In this document: piece by piece, positions 7,492 to 20,010 of the stretch
Layout of the letters: every line of letters begins with the position of its first letter
Position numbering within the stretch: position 1 is the stretch's first letter
Source: Halospeciosus flavus
GTDB lineage: Archaea; Halobacteriota; Halobacteria; Halobacteriales; Halobacteriaceae
Assembly: GCF_029814175.1 (NCBI RefSeq)
Contig: NZ_CP122312.1
Location: 2,852,001 to 2,916,000, forward strand
Direction: 5' to 3'
Length of the DNA stretch: 64,000 nucleotides
Made by a program: the position numbers and the translations under genes
Notes under the pieces: generated by a model
What the model saw: only the letters and a program-made list of their open reading frames with translations
Databases searched by the model: none
Told to the model about the DNA's origin: nothing

Positions 7492-8412
7492 GTGCAACGT
7501 CGCGGCGCCGTCCGCCGGGTGAGTTTCGTCCTCCTCGCCGCCAACGTCGCGCTCTTCGTCGCGAAGGGCACCGTCTGGTGGTACACCGACAGCCTCGCGG
7601 TCGGGTCCGAAGCCGTCAACAGCCTCGCGGACAGCGTCTACAGCCTCATCGTCCTCGCGGGTCTCTACCTCACGACGCAACCGCCGGACTTCGAACACCC
7701 ACACGGCCACGAACGCATCGAACCGTTCGTCGGCCTGTTCGTCGCGGTCGGCGTCCTCGGCGCGGGAATCGCCATCCTCTGGCGGGCGACGACCGAGATT
7801 CTCGCCGGGCCGACCGGCGTGACCGTCGGGCTTCCGGCAGTGGGCGTCCTCCTCACCACCGCAGGCGCGAAGTACGGACTCTACCGCTACTGTCTGCGCG
7901 TCGGCGAAGAACACAACTCCCCGGCCGTCGTCGCGACCGCCCTCGACAACCGCAACGACATCCTCACCGCGGCCGCCGCGCTCGTCGGCGTCCTCGGGAC
8001 GGCCGCGGGCTACCCGATTCTCGACCCCCTCGCCGCGGCCGTCGTCTCGCTGGGCGTCCTCTACACCGGCTACGAGATCGTCCGCGACAACGTCGACTAC
8101 CTCGTCGGGTCGGCCCCGCCCGAAGAACTCCGCGAGGAGATCCACGAACGCGCACTCTCACACCCGGAAGTCCACGGTGCCCACGACGTCGTCGCCCACT
8201 ACGTCGGTCCCGAAGTCGACGTCAGTCTCCACATCGAGGTCGAGGGCGACATGACGCTCGACGAGGCCCACGAGATCGAGAGCGAGATCGTCCAGCGCAT
8301 CCGCGAGTTGCCGGAGGTCGACGACGTGTTCGTCCACGTCGACCCGCGGGAACTCGGTGAGTGGAAGTCCGACCACGACCCCGAGAAGTGGACTGCCGAC
8401 GGCGAGGAGTAG
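7492..8412 (+). CDS. cation diffusion facilitator (CDF) family transporter
   Basis: A 306-residue membrane protein with about six transmembrane helices, followed by a cytoplasmic domain (roughly residues 205-295) of the CDF C-terminal type (VSLHIEVEGD). Metal-site-like segments occur in TM2 (AVNSLADSVYS) and TM5 (LDNRNDILTAA), where family members use Asp/His/Asn to bind divalent metal. It probably exports zinc, manganese or iron in exchange for protons. The start is GTG 7492. Confidence 0.88.
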   Translation: MQRRGAVRRVSFVLLAANVALFVAKGTVWWYTDSLAVGSEAVNSLADSVYSLIVLAGLYLTTQPPDFEHPHGHERIEPFVGLFVAVGVLGAGIAILWRATTEILAGPTGVTVGLPAVGVLLTTAGAKYGLYRYCLRVGEEHNSPAVVATALDNRNDILTAAAALVGVLGTAAGYPILDPLAAAVVSLGVLYTGYEIVRDNVDYLVGSAPPEELREEIHERALSHPEVHGAHDVVAHYVGPEVDVSLHIEVEGDMTLDEAHEIESEIVQRIRELPEVDDVFVHVDPRELGEWKSDHDPEKWTADGEE

Positions 8413-8787
8413 TCACTCCAGTTGCTCGGGTTCCGCGACCGTCCGCTCGCTCTCGTCGGCGTCGCCCGTGTTGAGCGTCCCCGCCGGTTCGAAGAGGAGG
8501 ACCTTCGTCTCCTCGTGGGCGACCGGGCGGTGCTCGACGCCCGCGGGGACGGTGAGGAGTTCGCCGTCGCCCAGACGGACGTCGTCGTGTTCGCCCTCGC
8601 GGAACTCGACGGTGAGGTCCCCGTCGAGCACGTAGAAGAGTTCGTCGGCGTCTTCGTGGGCGTGCCAGACGAACTCGCCGTCGAGGCGGGCGGCCTTGAC
8701 GTGCTGGCCGTTCAACTCGGTGAGGACGCGGGGCGACCACGTCTCCTCGAACTGCGCGAAGGCGTCGTCGAGTGCGACTTTCTCCAT
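8413..8787 (-). CDS. cupin domain protein
   Basis: The 124-residue protein has one cupin barrel: motif 1 WHAHEDADELFYVLDG (two His and a Glu as likely metal ligands) and motif 2 VPAGVEHRPVA. Such single-domain cupins may be small-molecule isomerases/dioxygenases or binding proteins; the substrate is not evident. It converges with the CDF gene, with no spacer between the two coding ends. Confidence 0.85.
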   Translation of the reverse strand: MEKVALDDAFAQFEETWSPRVLTELNGQHVKAARLDGEFVWHAHEDADELFYVLDGDLTVEFREGEHDDVRLGDGELLTVPAGVEHRPVAHEETKVLLFEPAGTLNTGDADESERTVAEPEQLE

Positions 8788-8852
8788 AGTGACGCGTACG
8801 CGCTCGTGGGGATAAGCGAACCGCTAAGGGGCCGTCCGCCGACGACTCACGC

Positions 8853-11883
<3,031 letters not shown>

Positions 11884-11884
11884 G

Positions 11885-13225
11885 TCAGTACTCGCCGTTC
11901 CCGTCTGTGTCCCCGTCCGCCTCGTCGCCGAGCGGTCGCTCGGCCGCCAGGGGGTCGACCGGCGGGAGTTCCTCGTCTTCGAGCGGCAGGTGGCCGTAGT
12001 CGAGCGTCCCGAGGACGCGCGTCCGCTCGCCCGCGAGTTGGATGCGGAGCGTCGGGGCGAGCGTGCCGCCGAACTTCTCGCGCTGTTCGTCCGGGTGGAG
12101 GTGGCCCACGTCGTCGAGGTGGAGGCCACCGAGGTCGTAGTAGTTGAAGAAACTCGTCACCAGCAGTTCGTCGCGGTGGCCGTAGGCGAGCCACGAGTAC
12201 GCCTGGAACGGCGCGTTGTGTGGGTTCGCCACCACGAGTCCCGAGTCGTTGAGCGGTTCGTACTCGCCGCGGAGGGAGTCCGAGACGAAGCCGTAGAGGG
12301 CGTCGAAGCCGTCGAGACCGGGCGCGAACGTGTGCTCGTGGCTCGGCGTGAACAGGTAGTAGCGACCGTCGCGGACGACGACGTGTGGGCGTTCGAGTTC
12401 CTGGTTGACGCACGCGCCGTCGAGGATGGGACGCTCCATCTCCCACTCGGTGGGGTCGCCGGAGGGCGAGGTCGCGACGCCGATACAGCCGTTGTAGGCG
12501 CGTCGACCGTCGTCACCGCCGCACCCGTCCTCGGGGATCGGAGTGTTCGCCTCGAACAGCAGGCAGGTCTCGCCCGTCTCGGGGTCCTCGAAGAACCACG
12601 GGTCGCGGAAGGTGTAGATGAGGTCGCTCTCCCGTTCGGCCTGCGTCTGGGTCTCGTACCAGTCGCCGTCGGGGGTCAAGAGTACCTCGTGGTCCCACGG
12701 TCCCGCGAGGTCGACGCCCGACTCGTCGGCGTGGATAGTGCCCCCGGTGCCGACGCAGATGCGTTGCTGGTAGGAGAGTTCCTCGGCGTCGGCGTGCCCC
12801 GCGGCGGTGTAGTAGAGGTAGAGTTCCTCGGCGTCGCGGTCGTACATCGCCGACCCGGCCCACTGCCGGGAGCCGAGACTGCGTTCGGGGTCGAACACCC
12901 GGCCGCCGGTCTGCCACGACTTCCCGTCTTTCGAGTAGAAGTAGCGGATGGTCGCCGAGTCGTGGCGCTTGCCGGGGAGCATCTCGGCGGGCGCGGTCAG
13001 CGCGAGGACGACCCGCCACCCGTCGAAGGTGGCGAACGAACCGTCGCGTTCGCGTAGGAGCCAGGTGTCCCAGATGTGGAGGTCTGGGTCGGTCTCCTCG
13101 TCGGGTGGGTAGATGACGGGTGCGGTCGTCTCGGGCGTCCGCTCGATGCGAGCGGCGTCCTCGCGCGTCCACGTCGACGTCGCCCCCCACTGGCGGGTCG
13201 TCTCGTGCGTGCCTCTCTCAGTCAT
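11885..13225 (-). CDS. GH68 fructosyltransferase (levansucrase/inulosucrase type)
   Basis: The 446-residue protein carries all GH68 landmarks: nucleophile Asp53 in IWDTWLL, Asp208 in FRDPWFFED, and acid/base Glu278 in ELERPHVV. GH68 enzymes transfer fructose from sucrose to a growing fructan or to water. No signal peptide is seen, which is unusual for bacterial levansucrases and suggests intracellular action or non-classical export. TATA-like GATTATG at 13250-13255 is about 27 nt before ATG 13225; ATG 13231 is the alternative start. Confidence 0.9.
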   Translation of the reverse strand: MTERGTHETTRQWGATSTWTREDAARIERTPETTAPVIYPPDEETDPDLHIWDTWLLRERDGSFATFDGWRVVLALTAPAEMLPGKRHDSATIRYFYSKDGKSWQTGGRVFDPERSLGSRQWAGSAMYDRDAEELYLYYTAAGHADAEELSYQQRICVGTGGTIHADESGVDLAGPWDHEVLLTPDGDWYETQTQAERESDLIYTFRDPWFFEDPETGETCLLFEANTPIPEDGCGGDDGRRAYNGCIGVATSPSGDPTEWEMERPILDGACVNQELERPHVVVRDGRYYLFTPSHEHTFAPGLDGFDALYGFVSDSLRGEYEPLNDSGLVVANPHNAPFQAYSWLAYGHRDELLVTSFFNYYDLGGLHLDDVGHLHPDEQREKFGGTLAPTLRIQLAGERTRVLGTLDYGHLPLEDEELPPVDPLAAERPLGDEADGDTDGNGEY

Positions 13226-13249
13226 ACCCATAGAGGTGGGTTCGGCCGA

Positions 13250-13334
13250 CATAATCCCTGCCTTCTCGTTTCTTCACTTCCGAGTTAGGCATCCACAGCA
13301 CGGCCGACTGTCCTTCGTTTCGAAACACTATCCT
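13250..13334. promoter_or_regulatory. divergent promoter region of the fructan genes
   Basis: Minus-strand GATTATG (13250-13255) fits the GH68 gene, and plus-strand ACACTATCCT (about 13325-13334) fits the GH32-like gene; each is 27-30 nt from its start. A perfect 10-bp palindrome GTTTCGAAAC (13317-13326) abuts the plus-strand box and may be an operator. A similar CCGAAACTATC occurs before the GH32 gene near 9686. Confidence 0.45.
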
Positions 13335-13357
13335 CTCGGAGACCCCCACGTCGAGGT

Positions 13358-14374
13358 ATGTCTCGTCTCGACTCCCCCTCACGCGAGGACCGGTCGGTCA
13401 GGTACGCGCCGCCGGGGATGTACTTCTGGGACTTCTGGCTCTTCCGCGAGGACGACACCTACTACCTCTACCACCTGCAGGCGCCACGCGTCGGCGACGA
13501 GGGAACCCGACACTTCAACGCCTCCGTCGGCCACGCGACGTCGACGGACCTCGTGGAGTGGTCCCACGAGGGGACGGCGCTCGTCTCGGGGGACGGCGAC
13601 GCGTGGGACGACGCCGGAACCTGGACGGGGTGTACCGTCTCCGACGGCGACCGCTACTACCTCTTCTACACGGGGCGACGCGGTCGCGAGACGGTGCCCG
13701 GCGGATTTCCGGGTCACACGCAGCGTATCGGCGTCGCGGTCAGCGACGACCTGCGGAACTGGGAGAAACACGACGCGAACCCGGTCCTCGAACACGACGG
13801 CGAGTGGTACGCCGACCACACCGAGACGTTCGACGGGACGACGCCGTGGCGCGACCCCGAGGTCGTCTACGACGAGGACAGCGGGTACTGGTACGCGTTC
13901 GTCACCGCCCGCGACCGCCGGAAACCGGCGGGAGAGCGGGGCTGTATCGCCCGCGCGCGCTCGACCGACCTCGTCGACTGGGAGGTGCTCCCGCCCGCGT
14001 GCTCCCTCGGGAACTACGCGAAGATGGAGGTGCCCGACCTCCACTACCACGACGGTCGGTGGTACCTACTCTTCTCGGTGAAACGCGACGAGTACGCCGA
14101 GGACAACCCCCGCGAGCGCGAGACTGGCGTGCGCTACCTCGTCGGCGACTCCCTCAGCGGCGCGTTCCGCGAACCCACGGACAACCTCCTGATGGGCGAC
14201 GACGTCCCCGGGTTCACGGGCCGGTGGGTCGAGACGCCCGGCGGCGACACCGGGTTCGCGACGTGGACGGCCGGTCCCGAGGAAGGCTACGACACCGACC
14301 ACCCCTACACGTTCGCCCGGCCGTGGCGCGTCGAGTGGACGGACGACGGGCCAGAACTGGGCGAACGACTGTAG
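13358..14374 (+). CDS. GH32/GH43-like glycoside hydrolase (clan J fold)
   Basis: The 338-residue protein is a five-bladed propeller enzyme with Asp25 in YFWDFWLF, Asp166 in WRDPEVV and Glu224 in KMEVPDLH as the catalytic triad. It lacks the C-terminal beta-sandwich of classic GH32. Together with the neighbouring GH32 and GH68 genes it probably cleaves fructosides, though the family could also act on other pentosides or hexosides. Leaderless start at ATG 13358. Confidence 0.85.
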   Translation: MSRLDSPSREDRSVRYAPPGMYFWDFWLFREDDTYYLYHLQAPRVGDEGTRHFNASVGHATSTDLVEWSHEGTALVSGDGDAWDDAGTWTGCTVSDGDRYYLFYTGRRGRETVPGGFPGHTQRIGVAVSDDLRNWEKHDANPVLEHDGEWYADHTETFDGTTPWRDPEVVYDEDSGYWYAFVTARDRRKPAGERGCIARARSTDLVDWEVLPPACSLGNYAKMEVPDLHYHDGRWYLLFSVKRDEYAEDNPRERETGVRYLVGDSLSGAFREPTDNLLMGDDVPGFTGRWVETPGGDTGFATWTAGPEEGYDTDHPYTFARPWRVEWTDDGPELGERL

Positions 14375-14381
14375 TCGACCC

Positions 14382-14924
14382 TCACTCCCGCGTCGCCACG
14401 AGCGCGGCGGCGTGGACCGAGAGGCCGGCCGCCAACACACCGAGATTGACGGTCATCGCGTGGACCGCGACGACGTCGAGTGCGACGACGCCGTCGACGA
14501 CCGGCCAGAACGGTTCGACCGGTTGGGCGACGTCTGGTGCCGACAGCATGTCCGCAGCGACGTGGCTCGCCCACCCCACCGCGATAGCGACGCCGGCGAA
14601 CGCACGCGGCCGGGACCGAACCGGAGACCCCTCCGCGAACCGGTCGCGAAACCGGGTCGGTGCACGTCCCACGAGTGCCGCAGTCGCCGGCCCGAGAACG
14701 ACGCCGGCGACGACTGCGGCGAGGAACGTGTGGACGACGCCGTGGTGGTGGACCAGCGGCAAGAGGAGGCCCGCGTCGGGTGCGACTCCCGCGAGCATCG
14801 CGAGCAGCCCGAAGGCTGCCGCGTCGCGACGGTCGAGGACGAGCCACGCCGGTGCGGCGACGAGCAACGCGACTCCGAGGTGTCCCGGTGACTGCACACG
14901 TCGGTCGACGGGCGCCACGGTCAT
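14382..14924 (-). CDS. membrane-bound metal-dependent hydrolase-like protein (DUF457/YdjM type)
   Basis: The 180-residue protein has about four membrane helices and two histidine-rich spots, LVHHHGVVHT and GWASHVAADML, that fit the YdjM/DUF457 family of predicted membrane metal-dependent hydrolases. The biological substrate is unknown. ATG 14924 is chosen because the longer reading adds a basic, cysteine-containing segment unlike haloarchaeal proteins. It is divergent from ychF. Confidence 0.75.
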   Translation of the reverse strand: MTVAPVDRRVQSPGHLGVALLVAAPAWLVLDRRDAAAFGLLAMLAGVAPDAGLLLPLVHHHGVVHTFLAAVVAGVVLGPATAALVGRAPTRFRDRFAEGSPVRSRPRAFAGVAIAVGWASHVAADMLSAPDVAQPVEPFWPVVDGVVALDVVAVHAMTVNLGVLAAGLSVHAAALVATRE

Positions 14925-14998
14925 GTGTCTACTCGCCGCGCACTCACAGCGCCGAGAACCCTGTAAACACACCACACGACCCTCCAGCGGTAGAAATC

Positions 14999-15005
14999 CG
15001 TTTAG
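14999..15005 (+). promoter_or_regulatory. TATA-like box for ychF
   Basis: GTTTAGG lies about 27 nt before ATG 15029, indicating a leaderless transcript. Confidence 0.45.
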
Positions 15006-15028
15006 GCGAGGAGTGCATTTCTCCGGCA

Positions 15029-16216
15029 ATGAGTTACCGGATCGGTCTGGTCGGCAAGCCCTCCGTGGGCAAGTCGACGTTCTTCAACGCGGCGACGATG
15101 AACGACGTCCCCGAGGGCGCCTACCCGTTCACCACCATCGACCCGAGCGTCGGCGAGGCGTACGTCCGCACCGACTGTGCGGCCCCCGAGTTCGACGAGG
15201 AGTGTCAGCCCTCCGTCGGCGTCTGCGAGCACGGCACCCGCTTCGTGCCCGTGAAACTCGTCGACGTCGCGGGTCTCGTCCCCGGCGCCCACGAGGGCCG
15301 CGGTCTCGGCAACCAGTTCCTCACCGACCTGAACGAGACGGACGTCCTCGTCCACGTCGTCGACTTCTCCGGCACGACCGACATCGAGGGCGAGGCGACC
15401 GAGGGTCACGACCCCCGCGAGGACATCGACTTCCTCGAAGCGGAACTCGACGCATGGTACCTCGACATCCTCGAGAAGGGTGTCGAGCGCTACGAGACCC
15501 AGCACGTGGCGGACGTCGACCCCGAGGACGTCCTCGGCGAACAGCTCTCGGCGTTCGGCATCAAACCCGCCGAGATCAAACAGGTCGTCCTCTCGCTCGG
15601 CCTGGCGGTCACACCCACGGAGTGGGACGCCGACGAGAAGGAGGAACTCGCCCGCGAGATCCGCAAGCGCACGAAGCCGATGGTCGTGGCGGCGAACAAG
15701 ATGGACACGCCCGCCGCCCAGGAGAACTGGGACGAGATCACGTCGGACCCCGACTACGACCACCTGGAGTTCGTCCCGGTCTCCGCGCACGCGGAGAAGG
15801 CACTGAAGAACGCCAAAGAGCAGGACGCCGTCGACTACACGCCCGGCGACGACGACTTCGAGATCACGGCGGACCTCCCCGCCGAGAAGGAGCAGGGACT
15901 CGAACAGATCCGCGAGTTCGTCACCGAGTTCGACGGCACGGGCGTCCAGAAGGCCCTCGAAGCCGCCACGTTCGACGTCCTCGGGCTGAAGGCCGTCTTC
16001 CCCGGCACGGCCTCCGGCGACTGGACGAAGGGACCGTTCCGCGACTGCTTCCTCCTCCCCGAGGACGCGACCGCGGAGGACTTCGCTTACCACCTCCACT
16101 CGGACATCGGCGACGGTTTCCTCCACGGGATCGACTGTCGCGACGAGCGACAGGTCGGCTCCGATACGGTCCTCGATCACCGCGACGTCGTCGAAGTCGT
16201 CTCGACGAACCAGTAG
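15029..16216 (+). CDS. ychF: redox-regulated ATPase/GTPase, YchF/OBG family
   Basis: The 395-residue protein has G1 [12 protein letters not shown] at its start, G3 DVAGLVPGA, an ANKMD motif (G4 variant) and a C-terminal TGS-like domain (about residues 310-395). Archaeal members of this P-loop family bind ribosomes or 50S subunits and hydrolyse ATP or GTP. The start ATG 15029 puts the P-loop near residue 10, as in the family. Confidence 0.93.
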   Translation: MSYRIGLVGKPSVGKSTFFNAATMNDVPEGAYPFTTIDPSVGEAYVRTDCAAPEFDEECQPSVGVCEHGTRFVPVKLVDVAGLVPGAHEGRGLGNQFLTDLNETDVLVHVVDFSGTTDIEGEATEGHDPREDIDFLEAELDAWYLDILEKGVERYETQHVADVDPEDVLGEQLSAFGIKPAEIKQVVLSLGLAVTPTEWDADEKEELAREIRKRTKPMVVAANKMDTPAAQENWDEITSDPDYDHLEFVPVSAHAEKALKNAKEQDAVDYTPGDDDFEITADLPAEKEQGLEQIREFVTEFDGTGVQKALEAATFDVLGLKAVFPGTASGDWTKGPFRDCFLLPEDATAEDFAYHLHSDIGDGFLHGIDCRDERQVGSDTVLDHRDVVEVVSTNQ

Positions 16217-16225
16217 ACCCGCGAT

Positions 16226-16576
16226 TCAGTCGAGGTACTCTTCTCTGAAGTAGACGCCCGCGTAGCCGCCGATGGCGCTCAGTGCGACGGTGTAGACGAA
16301 GACGCCCGCGAAGACGGCGAAGAAGAGGACGCTCGCGACCGCGCCGACCTCGACGCCGAAGAAGAAGAGTCCCACGACGACGAACCCGAAGAAGGCGAGC
16401 GGGACGGTCGCGAGTGCGCCCGAGATAGCGCCGACGCGGATGCCGTCGCTCCGGCCGCGATTCTGTAGGTAGCCCGCGAGCGCCCCGCCGAGCACCGGCG
16501 ACACCGGGAGGAACGCGAGGACTACTGTAGCGACTGCACCGAGCACCGCGTTGACGAACGTGTCTCCTTCACCCAT
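16226..16576 (-). CDS. small multi-pass membrane protein (DUF5518-like)
   Basis: The 116-residue protein has three to four hydrophobic helices separated by Gly-rich turns, and a short polar tail ending FREEYLD. It resembles haloarchaeal DUF5518 proteins, an assignment made by pattern only. No function is known. It converges on ychF and is divergent from the hydroxyacid dehydrogenase. Confidence 0.7.
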   Translation of the reverse strand: MGEGDTFVNAVLGAVATVVLAFLPVSPVLGGALAGYLQNRGRSDGIRVGAISGALATVPLAFFGFVVVGLFFFGVEVGAVASVLFFAVFAGVFVYTVALSAIGGYAGVYFREEYLD

Positions 16577-16657
16577 GTCCAGAGGTGGGTCGGGAATCAG
16601 GAAAGCCCTGTCGGAGACGACAGTACGCCTTTCACCGATCGGGTCGTCGGTGCGCGC

Positions 16658-17626
16658 ATGGCCGACACCGACGCCGATCACCCACGAATTCTCGTCCCGC
16701 ACCACGTCCGGGACAGCGCCGCCCGCACGCTCGACGCCGAGTTGACCGACCGCCTCGGCGAAGACGTCGTCGTGACGACCGACACGCCCGCCGAGACGGT
16801 GGCGGCGGCCGAAGACGCCGCGGTCGTCGTCGCCGACCACTACGACGCCGACCTGTTCGACGCCGCACCGGACCTCCGGTGGGTGCAGGCCGTCAGCGCC
16901 GGCGTCGACGACTACGACCTCGACGCGCTCCGCGAACGCGACGTCGTCCTCACGAACGCCTCCGGCGTCCACGCCGAACCCATCGCCGAACAGGTGCTCG
17001 GCTCCCTCCTCACGTTCGCCCGGAACATCCACACGGGCATCCAGCAGCAAGAGGAGGGCGTCTGGGAGGCGTACGGTGGTCACGAACTCCGGGACGCGAC
17101 CGTCGGCGTCGTGGGGTTGGGTGCCATCGGCGGGCGCGTCGCCGAGCACTGCGACGCACTCGGCGTCGAGGTAATCGGGACGAAACGCGACCCCAGCACC
17201 GCCCCCGACGCCGTCGACGAGGTGTACGGCCCGGACGACCTCGACGCGATGCTCGCGCGCTCGGACTACCTCGTGCTCGCCTGCCCCCTCACCGAGGAGA
17301 CTCGCGGTCTCGTCGGACGGGAGGAACTCGAGGTCCTCCCCGAGCAGGCCGTGCTCGTGAACGTCGCGCGCGGCGAAATCGTCGACCAGGACGCCCTCGT
17401 GGAGGCGCTCCAGAACCGCCGTATCCGCGGGGCCGCCCTCGACGTCTTCGAGGAGGAACCACTCCCTCAGACCTCCCCGCTGTGGGACCTCTCGCGCGCC
17501 GTCGTCACGCCCCACATGGCCGGGAGCACCCCACACTACTACGAGCGAGTCGCCGCCATCGTCGCCCGGAACTACGAGCGCTTTCGCGAGGGGGCCCTCG
17601 ACGACTTCGAGAACCGCGTCGTCTGA
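16658..17626 (+). CDS. D-2-hydroxyacid dehydrogenase (NAD-dependent)
   Basis: The 322-residue protein has the Rossmann motif GVVGLGAIGGRVAEH near residues 150-164, catalytic Arg in NVARGEIVD, Glu in DVFEEEPLP, and His in TPHMAGSTPHY. It should interconvert a 2-oxoacid and a D-2-hydroxyacid; candidates are glyoxylate/hydroxypyruvate or D-lactate type. It lies upstream of an orphan E1-alpha gene on the same strand, but an inverted repeat with a TATA element separates them. Confidence 0.9.
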   Translation: MADTDADHPRILVPHHVRDSAARTLDAELTDRLGEDVVVTTDTPAETVAAAEDAAVVVADHYDADLFDAAPDLRWVQAVSAGVDDYDLDALRERDVVLTNASGVHAEPIAEQVLGSLLTFARNIHTGIQQQEEGVWEAYGGHELRDATVGVVGLGAIGGRVAEHCDALGVEVIGTKRDPSTAPDAVDEVYGPDDLDAMLARSDYLVLACPLTEETRGLVGREELEVLPEQAVLVNVARGEIVDQDALVEALQNRRIRGAALDVFEEEPLPQTSPLWDLSRAVVTPHMAGSTPHYYERVAAIVARNYERFREGALDDFENRVV

Positions 17627-17630
17627 ATCA

Positions 17631-17657
17631 CTTATGTACTCCCTCGGGGTACATAAG
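17631..17657 (+). promoter_or_regulatory. 9-bp perfect inverted repeat with TATA-like arm before the E1-alpha gene
   Basis: CTTATGTAC (17631-17639) and GTACATAAG (17649-17657) are perfect complements around a 9-nt spacer. The left arm contains TTATGTA, very like the TATA boxes at 62.5 and 63.8 kb. It could be an operator overlapping the promoter or a terminator of the dehydrogenase gene. Confidence 0.6.
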
Positions 17658-17707
17658 GGACCCATCCGCACCTTCATGGTCCGTGGCGGCCATCCTCTGC
17701 CTATCGA

Positions 17708-18835
17708 ATGACCCACGACGTGCTCGACCGCGCGGCGGACGACCGGGTACAGATTCTCGACCCCGACGGGGAGGTCGTCGCACCGGACCTCCTCCCGGAC
17801 CTCGACGACGAGACGCTCGTCTCGATGTACCGCGACATGCGCTTCTCCCGGCGCTTCGACGAACGGGCCATCAGCCTCCAACGACAGGGCCGGATGGGGA
17901 CGTACTCCTCGCTGGCCGGTCAGGAGGGGTCACAGATCGGCTCGACGTACGCGCTCGGCGAGGAGGACGCCATCGTCTACCAGTACCGCGAGCACGGGGC
18001 CGTCGTCGCTCGCGGCTTTCCCTGGGAGTACCTCCTCTACTGGATGGGCCACGAGGCGGGGAACGCCGCGCTCGCGGACGTGAACGTCTTCCCACTGAAC
18101 ATCACCATCGCCGACCAACTCCCCCACGCCGTCGGGTGGGCGTGGGCCGCGAAACTGCGCGGCGACGACAACGTCACCGTCTGTCACTTCGGCGACGGCG
18201 CCACCTCGGAGGGGGACTTCCACGAGGCGCTCAACTTCGCGGGCGTCTTCGATACGCCCAACGTCTTCGTCTGTAACAACAACCAGTGGGCGATTTCGAC
18301 GCCGCGCGAGCGCCAGACGGCGAGTGCGACCTTCGCGCAGAAGGCCGACGCCTACGGATTCGCGGGCGTCCAGGTCGACGGGATGGACCCGCTCGCCACC
18401 TACGTCGTGACGAAGGCGGCCCGCGAGAAAGCTCTCGACCCCGACGAGGACGCGGGCGAACTGCGGCCGACACTCGTCGAGACCGTCCAGTACCGCTACG
18501 GCGCCCACACGACCGCCGACGACCCCACACGCTACCGGACGGAGTCCGAAGTCGAGGAGTGGAGCGAGAAGGACCCACTCGACCGCTTCGAGACGTTCCT
18601 CCGCGGACGCGGACTCCTCGACGACGACCTGCTCGAAGAGATGGACGCGGAGATCGAGGCGACGCTCACCGAGGCGGTCGAGCGGGCCGAAGCCTTCGAG
18701 CGCGACCCGGAGGGCCACTTCGACCACGTCTACGCCGAGCGACCGGCCCGACTCGACGACCAGCGCGCGGAGTTGACCCGGCTACGCGAGGAACACGGCG
18801 ACGAGGCGCTGCTCGAAGAAGACCTCCAGGAGTAG
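17708..18835 (+). CDS. 2-oxoacid (pyruvate-type) dehydrogenase E1 alpha subunit, orphan
   Basis: The 375-residue protein has the thiamine-diphosphate motif GDGATSEGDFHEALNFA followed by NNNQWAIS, and YRYGAHTTADDPTRYR near the phosphorylation-loop region. Length is normal. No E1-beta, E2 or E3 follows; the next gene is on the opposite strand. It may pair with an E1-beta elsewhere, possibly the one at the left edge, whose own alpha subunit is already present. It is likely expressed from the palindrome-containing promoter. Confidence 0.92.
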   Translation: MTHDVLDRAADDRVQILDPDGEVVAPDLLPDLDDETLVSMYRDMRFSRRFDERAISLQRQGRMGTYSSLAGQEGSQIGSTYALGEEDAIVYQYREHGAVVARGFPWEYLLYWMGHEAGNAALADVNVFPLNITIADQLPHAVGWAWAAKLRGDDNVTVCHFGDGATSEGDFHEALNFAGVFDTPNVFVCNNNQWAISTPRERQTASATFAQKADAYGFAGVQVDGMDPLATYVVTKAAREKALDPDEDAGELRPTLVETVQYRYGAHTTADDPTRYRTESEVEEWSEKDPLDRFETFLRGRGLLDDDLLEEMDAEIEATLTEAVERAEAFERDPEGHFDHVYAERPARLDDQRAELTRLREEHGDEALLEEDLQE

Positions 18836-18873
18836 CGCGACCGAAAGAGAGGGACGGGGGTCGGGTCTCGTCG

Positions 18874-19986
18874 TTACTCGCCCGTCTCCTCGCCGTCTTC
18901 ACCGAAGAGGCGAGCGCGGAGTCGCTCGAGTCCGCCGGCGGCGCCGTTCTCGAAGAAGAGGACGGCCAACAGGAGGATGAAGCCGAAGACGAGTTGCCAG
19001 TGGGCTTCCAGCGCGGGCACCTGGCTGATGAACCAGCGCAGCACCTCGTAGAGGAACGAGCCAGCGAGCGGGCCGAGGAACGAGTACGGCCCGCCGATGA
19101 CCGTCATGATGACGGGTTCCGCCGAGAACGACCAGTAGGCGAGTCCGGGACTGACGTTGCTGAGGAGCGGTGCGTACAGCGCCCCCATCAGCCCGGAGAA
19201 CGCCCCGCTGATGACGAAGGTCGCCCACGAGTGCCGGGTGACGTCGATACCGAGCGCCCGTGCCCGTTCGGGGTTCTCGCGGATGGCTGTGCAGACCTCC
19301 CCGAAGGGCGAGCGGGTAATCCGCCAGATGGTGTACATCGCCCCGGCGAAGAAGAGCAGCACGATGAAGTAGAACGTGTTGTAGCTCGTGATGTTCATCA
19401 ACTGGAACGAGAACCCGAAGAGGTCGACCTGCCCCGTCGCCGAGTAGGGGATCGTCAGCCCGTCCGAGCCGTTCGTCGCCAGCAGCCCACCGAGTCCGAG
19501 GAGTTCGCCGACCTGACCGCTGATGTCCTGGTTGATGACGACGTAGATCGCCATGCTGAACGACAGCGTGATCATCGCGAAGTAGATCTCCTCGAGTTTG
19601 ACGCTGAGGTAGCCGACCAGGACGGCGAGCACCGTTGCGAGGACGACGCCGGTGACGATCGCACCGGCGAACGTCATCAGGACGGACACGCCGCCGAACA
19701 GTTGGTCGAACCCGAGTGCGGGGCCGATGGTCCGGAAGAACTTCGCCGCCGCGTAGGCCGAGACGGCGACGAACATCGCGTGACCGAACGAGAGCAGCCC
19801 AGTGTAGCCGTAGAGGAGGTTGAACGCCGTCGCGAAGATGGCGAACAACAACACCTCGATGAGGACGGCCGTCTTGACTGGTCCCAGCAGGAAGGGTGCC
19901 ACGAGCAGCAGGGCTGCGAGGACGACACCGGAGGTGAATCGGGACTGCTCGTCGCCGAGGAACCGTTGACGTAACGCGTGTATCAT
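18874..19986 (-). CDS. livM: branched-chain amino acid-type ABC transporter permease (LivM)
   Basis: The 370-residue protein has about nine to ten membrane helices and the permease loop EVCTAIRENPERARALGIDV that docks on the ATPase. The motif YGYTGLLSFGHAMF near residue 60 is typical of LivM. It forms the membrane channel with LivH. It follows the binding-protein gene by 24 nt on the same strand, so the two are co-transcribed away from livHGF. Confidence 0.92.
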   Translation of the reverse strand: MIHALRQRFLGDEQSRFTSGVVLAALLLVAPFLLGPVKTAVLIEVLLFAIFATAFNLLYGYTGLLSFGHAMFVAVSAYAAAKFFRTIGPALGFDQLFGGVSVLMTFAGAIVTGVVLATVLAVLVGYLSVKLEEIYFAMITLSFSMAIYVVINQDISGQVGELLGLGGLLATNGSDGLTIPYSATGQVDLFGFSFQLMNITSYNTFYFIVLLFFAGAMYTIWRITRSPFGEVCTAIRENPERARALGIDVTRHSWATFVISGAFSGLMGALYAPLLSNVSPGLAYWSFSAEPVIMTVIGGPYSFLGPLAGSFLYEVLRWFISQVPALEAHWQLVFGFILLLAVLFFENGAAGGLERLRARLFGEDGEETGE

Positions 19987-20010
19987 GTAGTTCGAGAGGG
20001 GGTGAGAAGC

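Noticed and set aside
13558..16248. 896-codon plus-strand reading frame
   Set aside because: Arg/Pro-rich shadow crossing the GH32-like, DUF457 and ychF genes.
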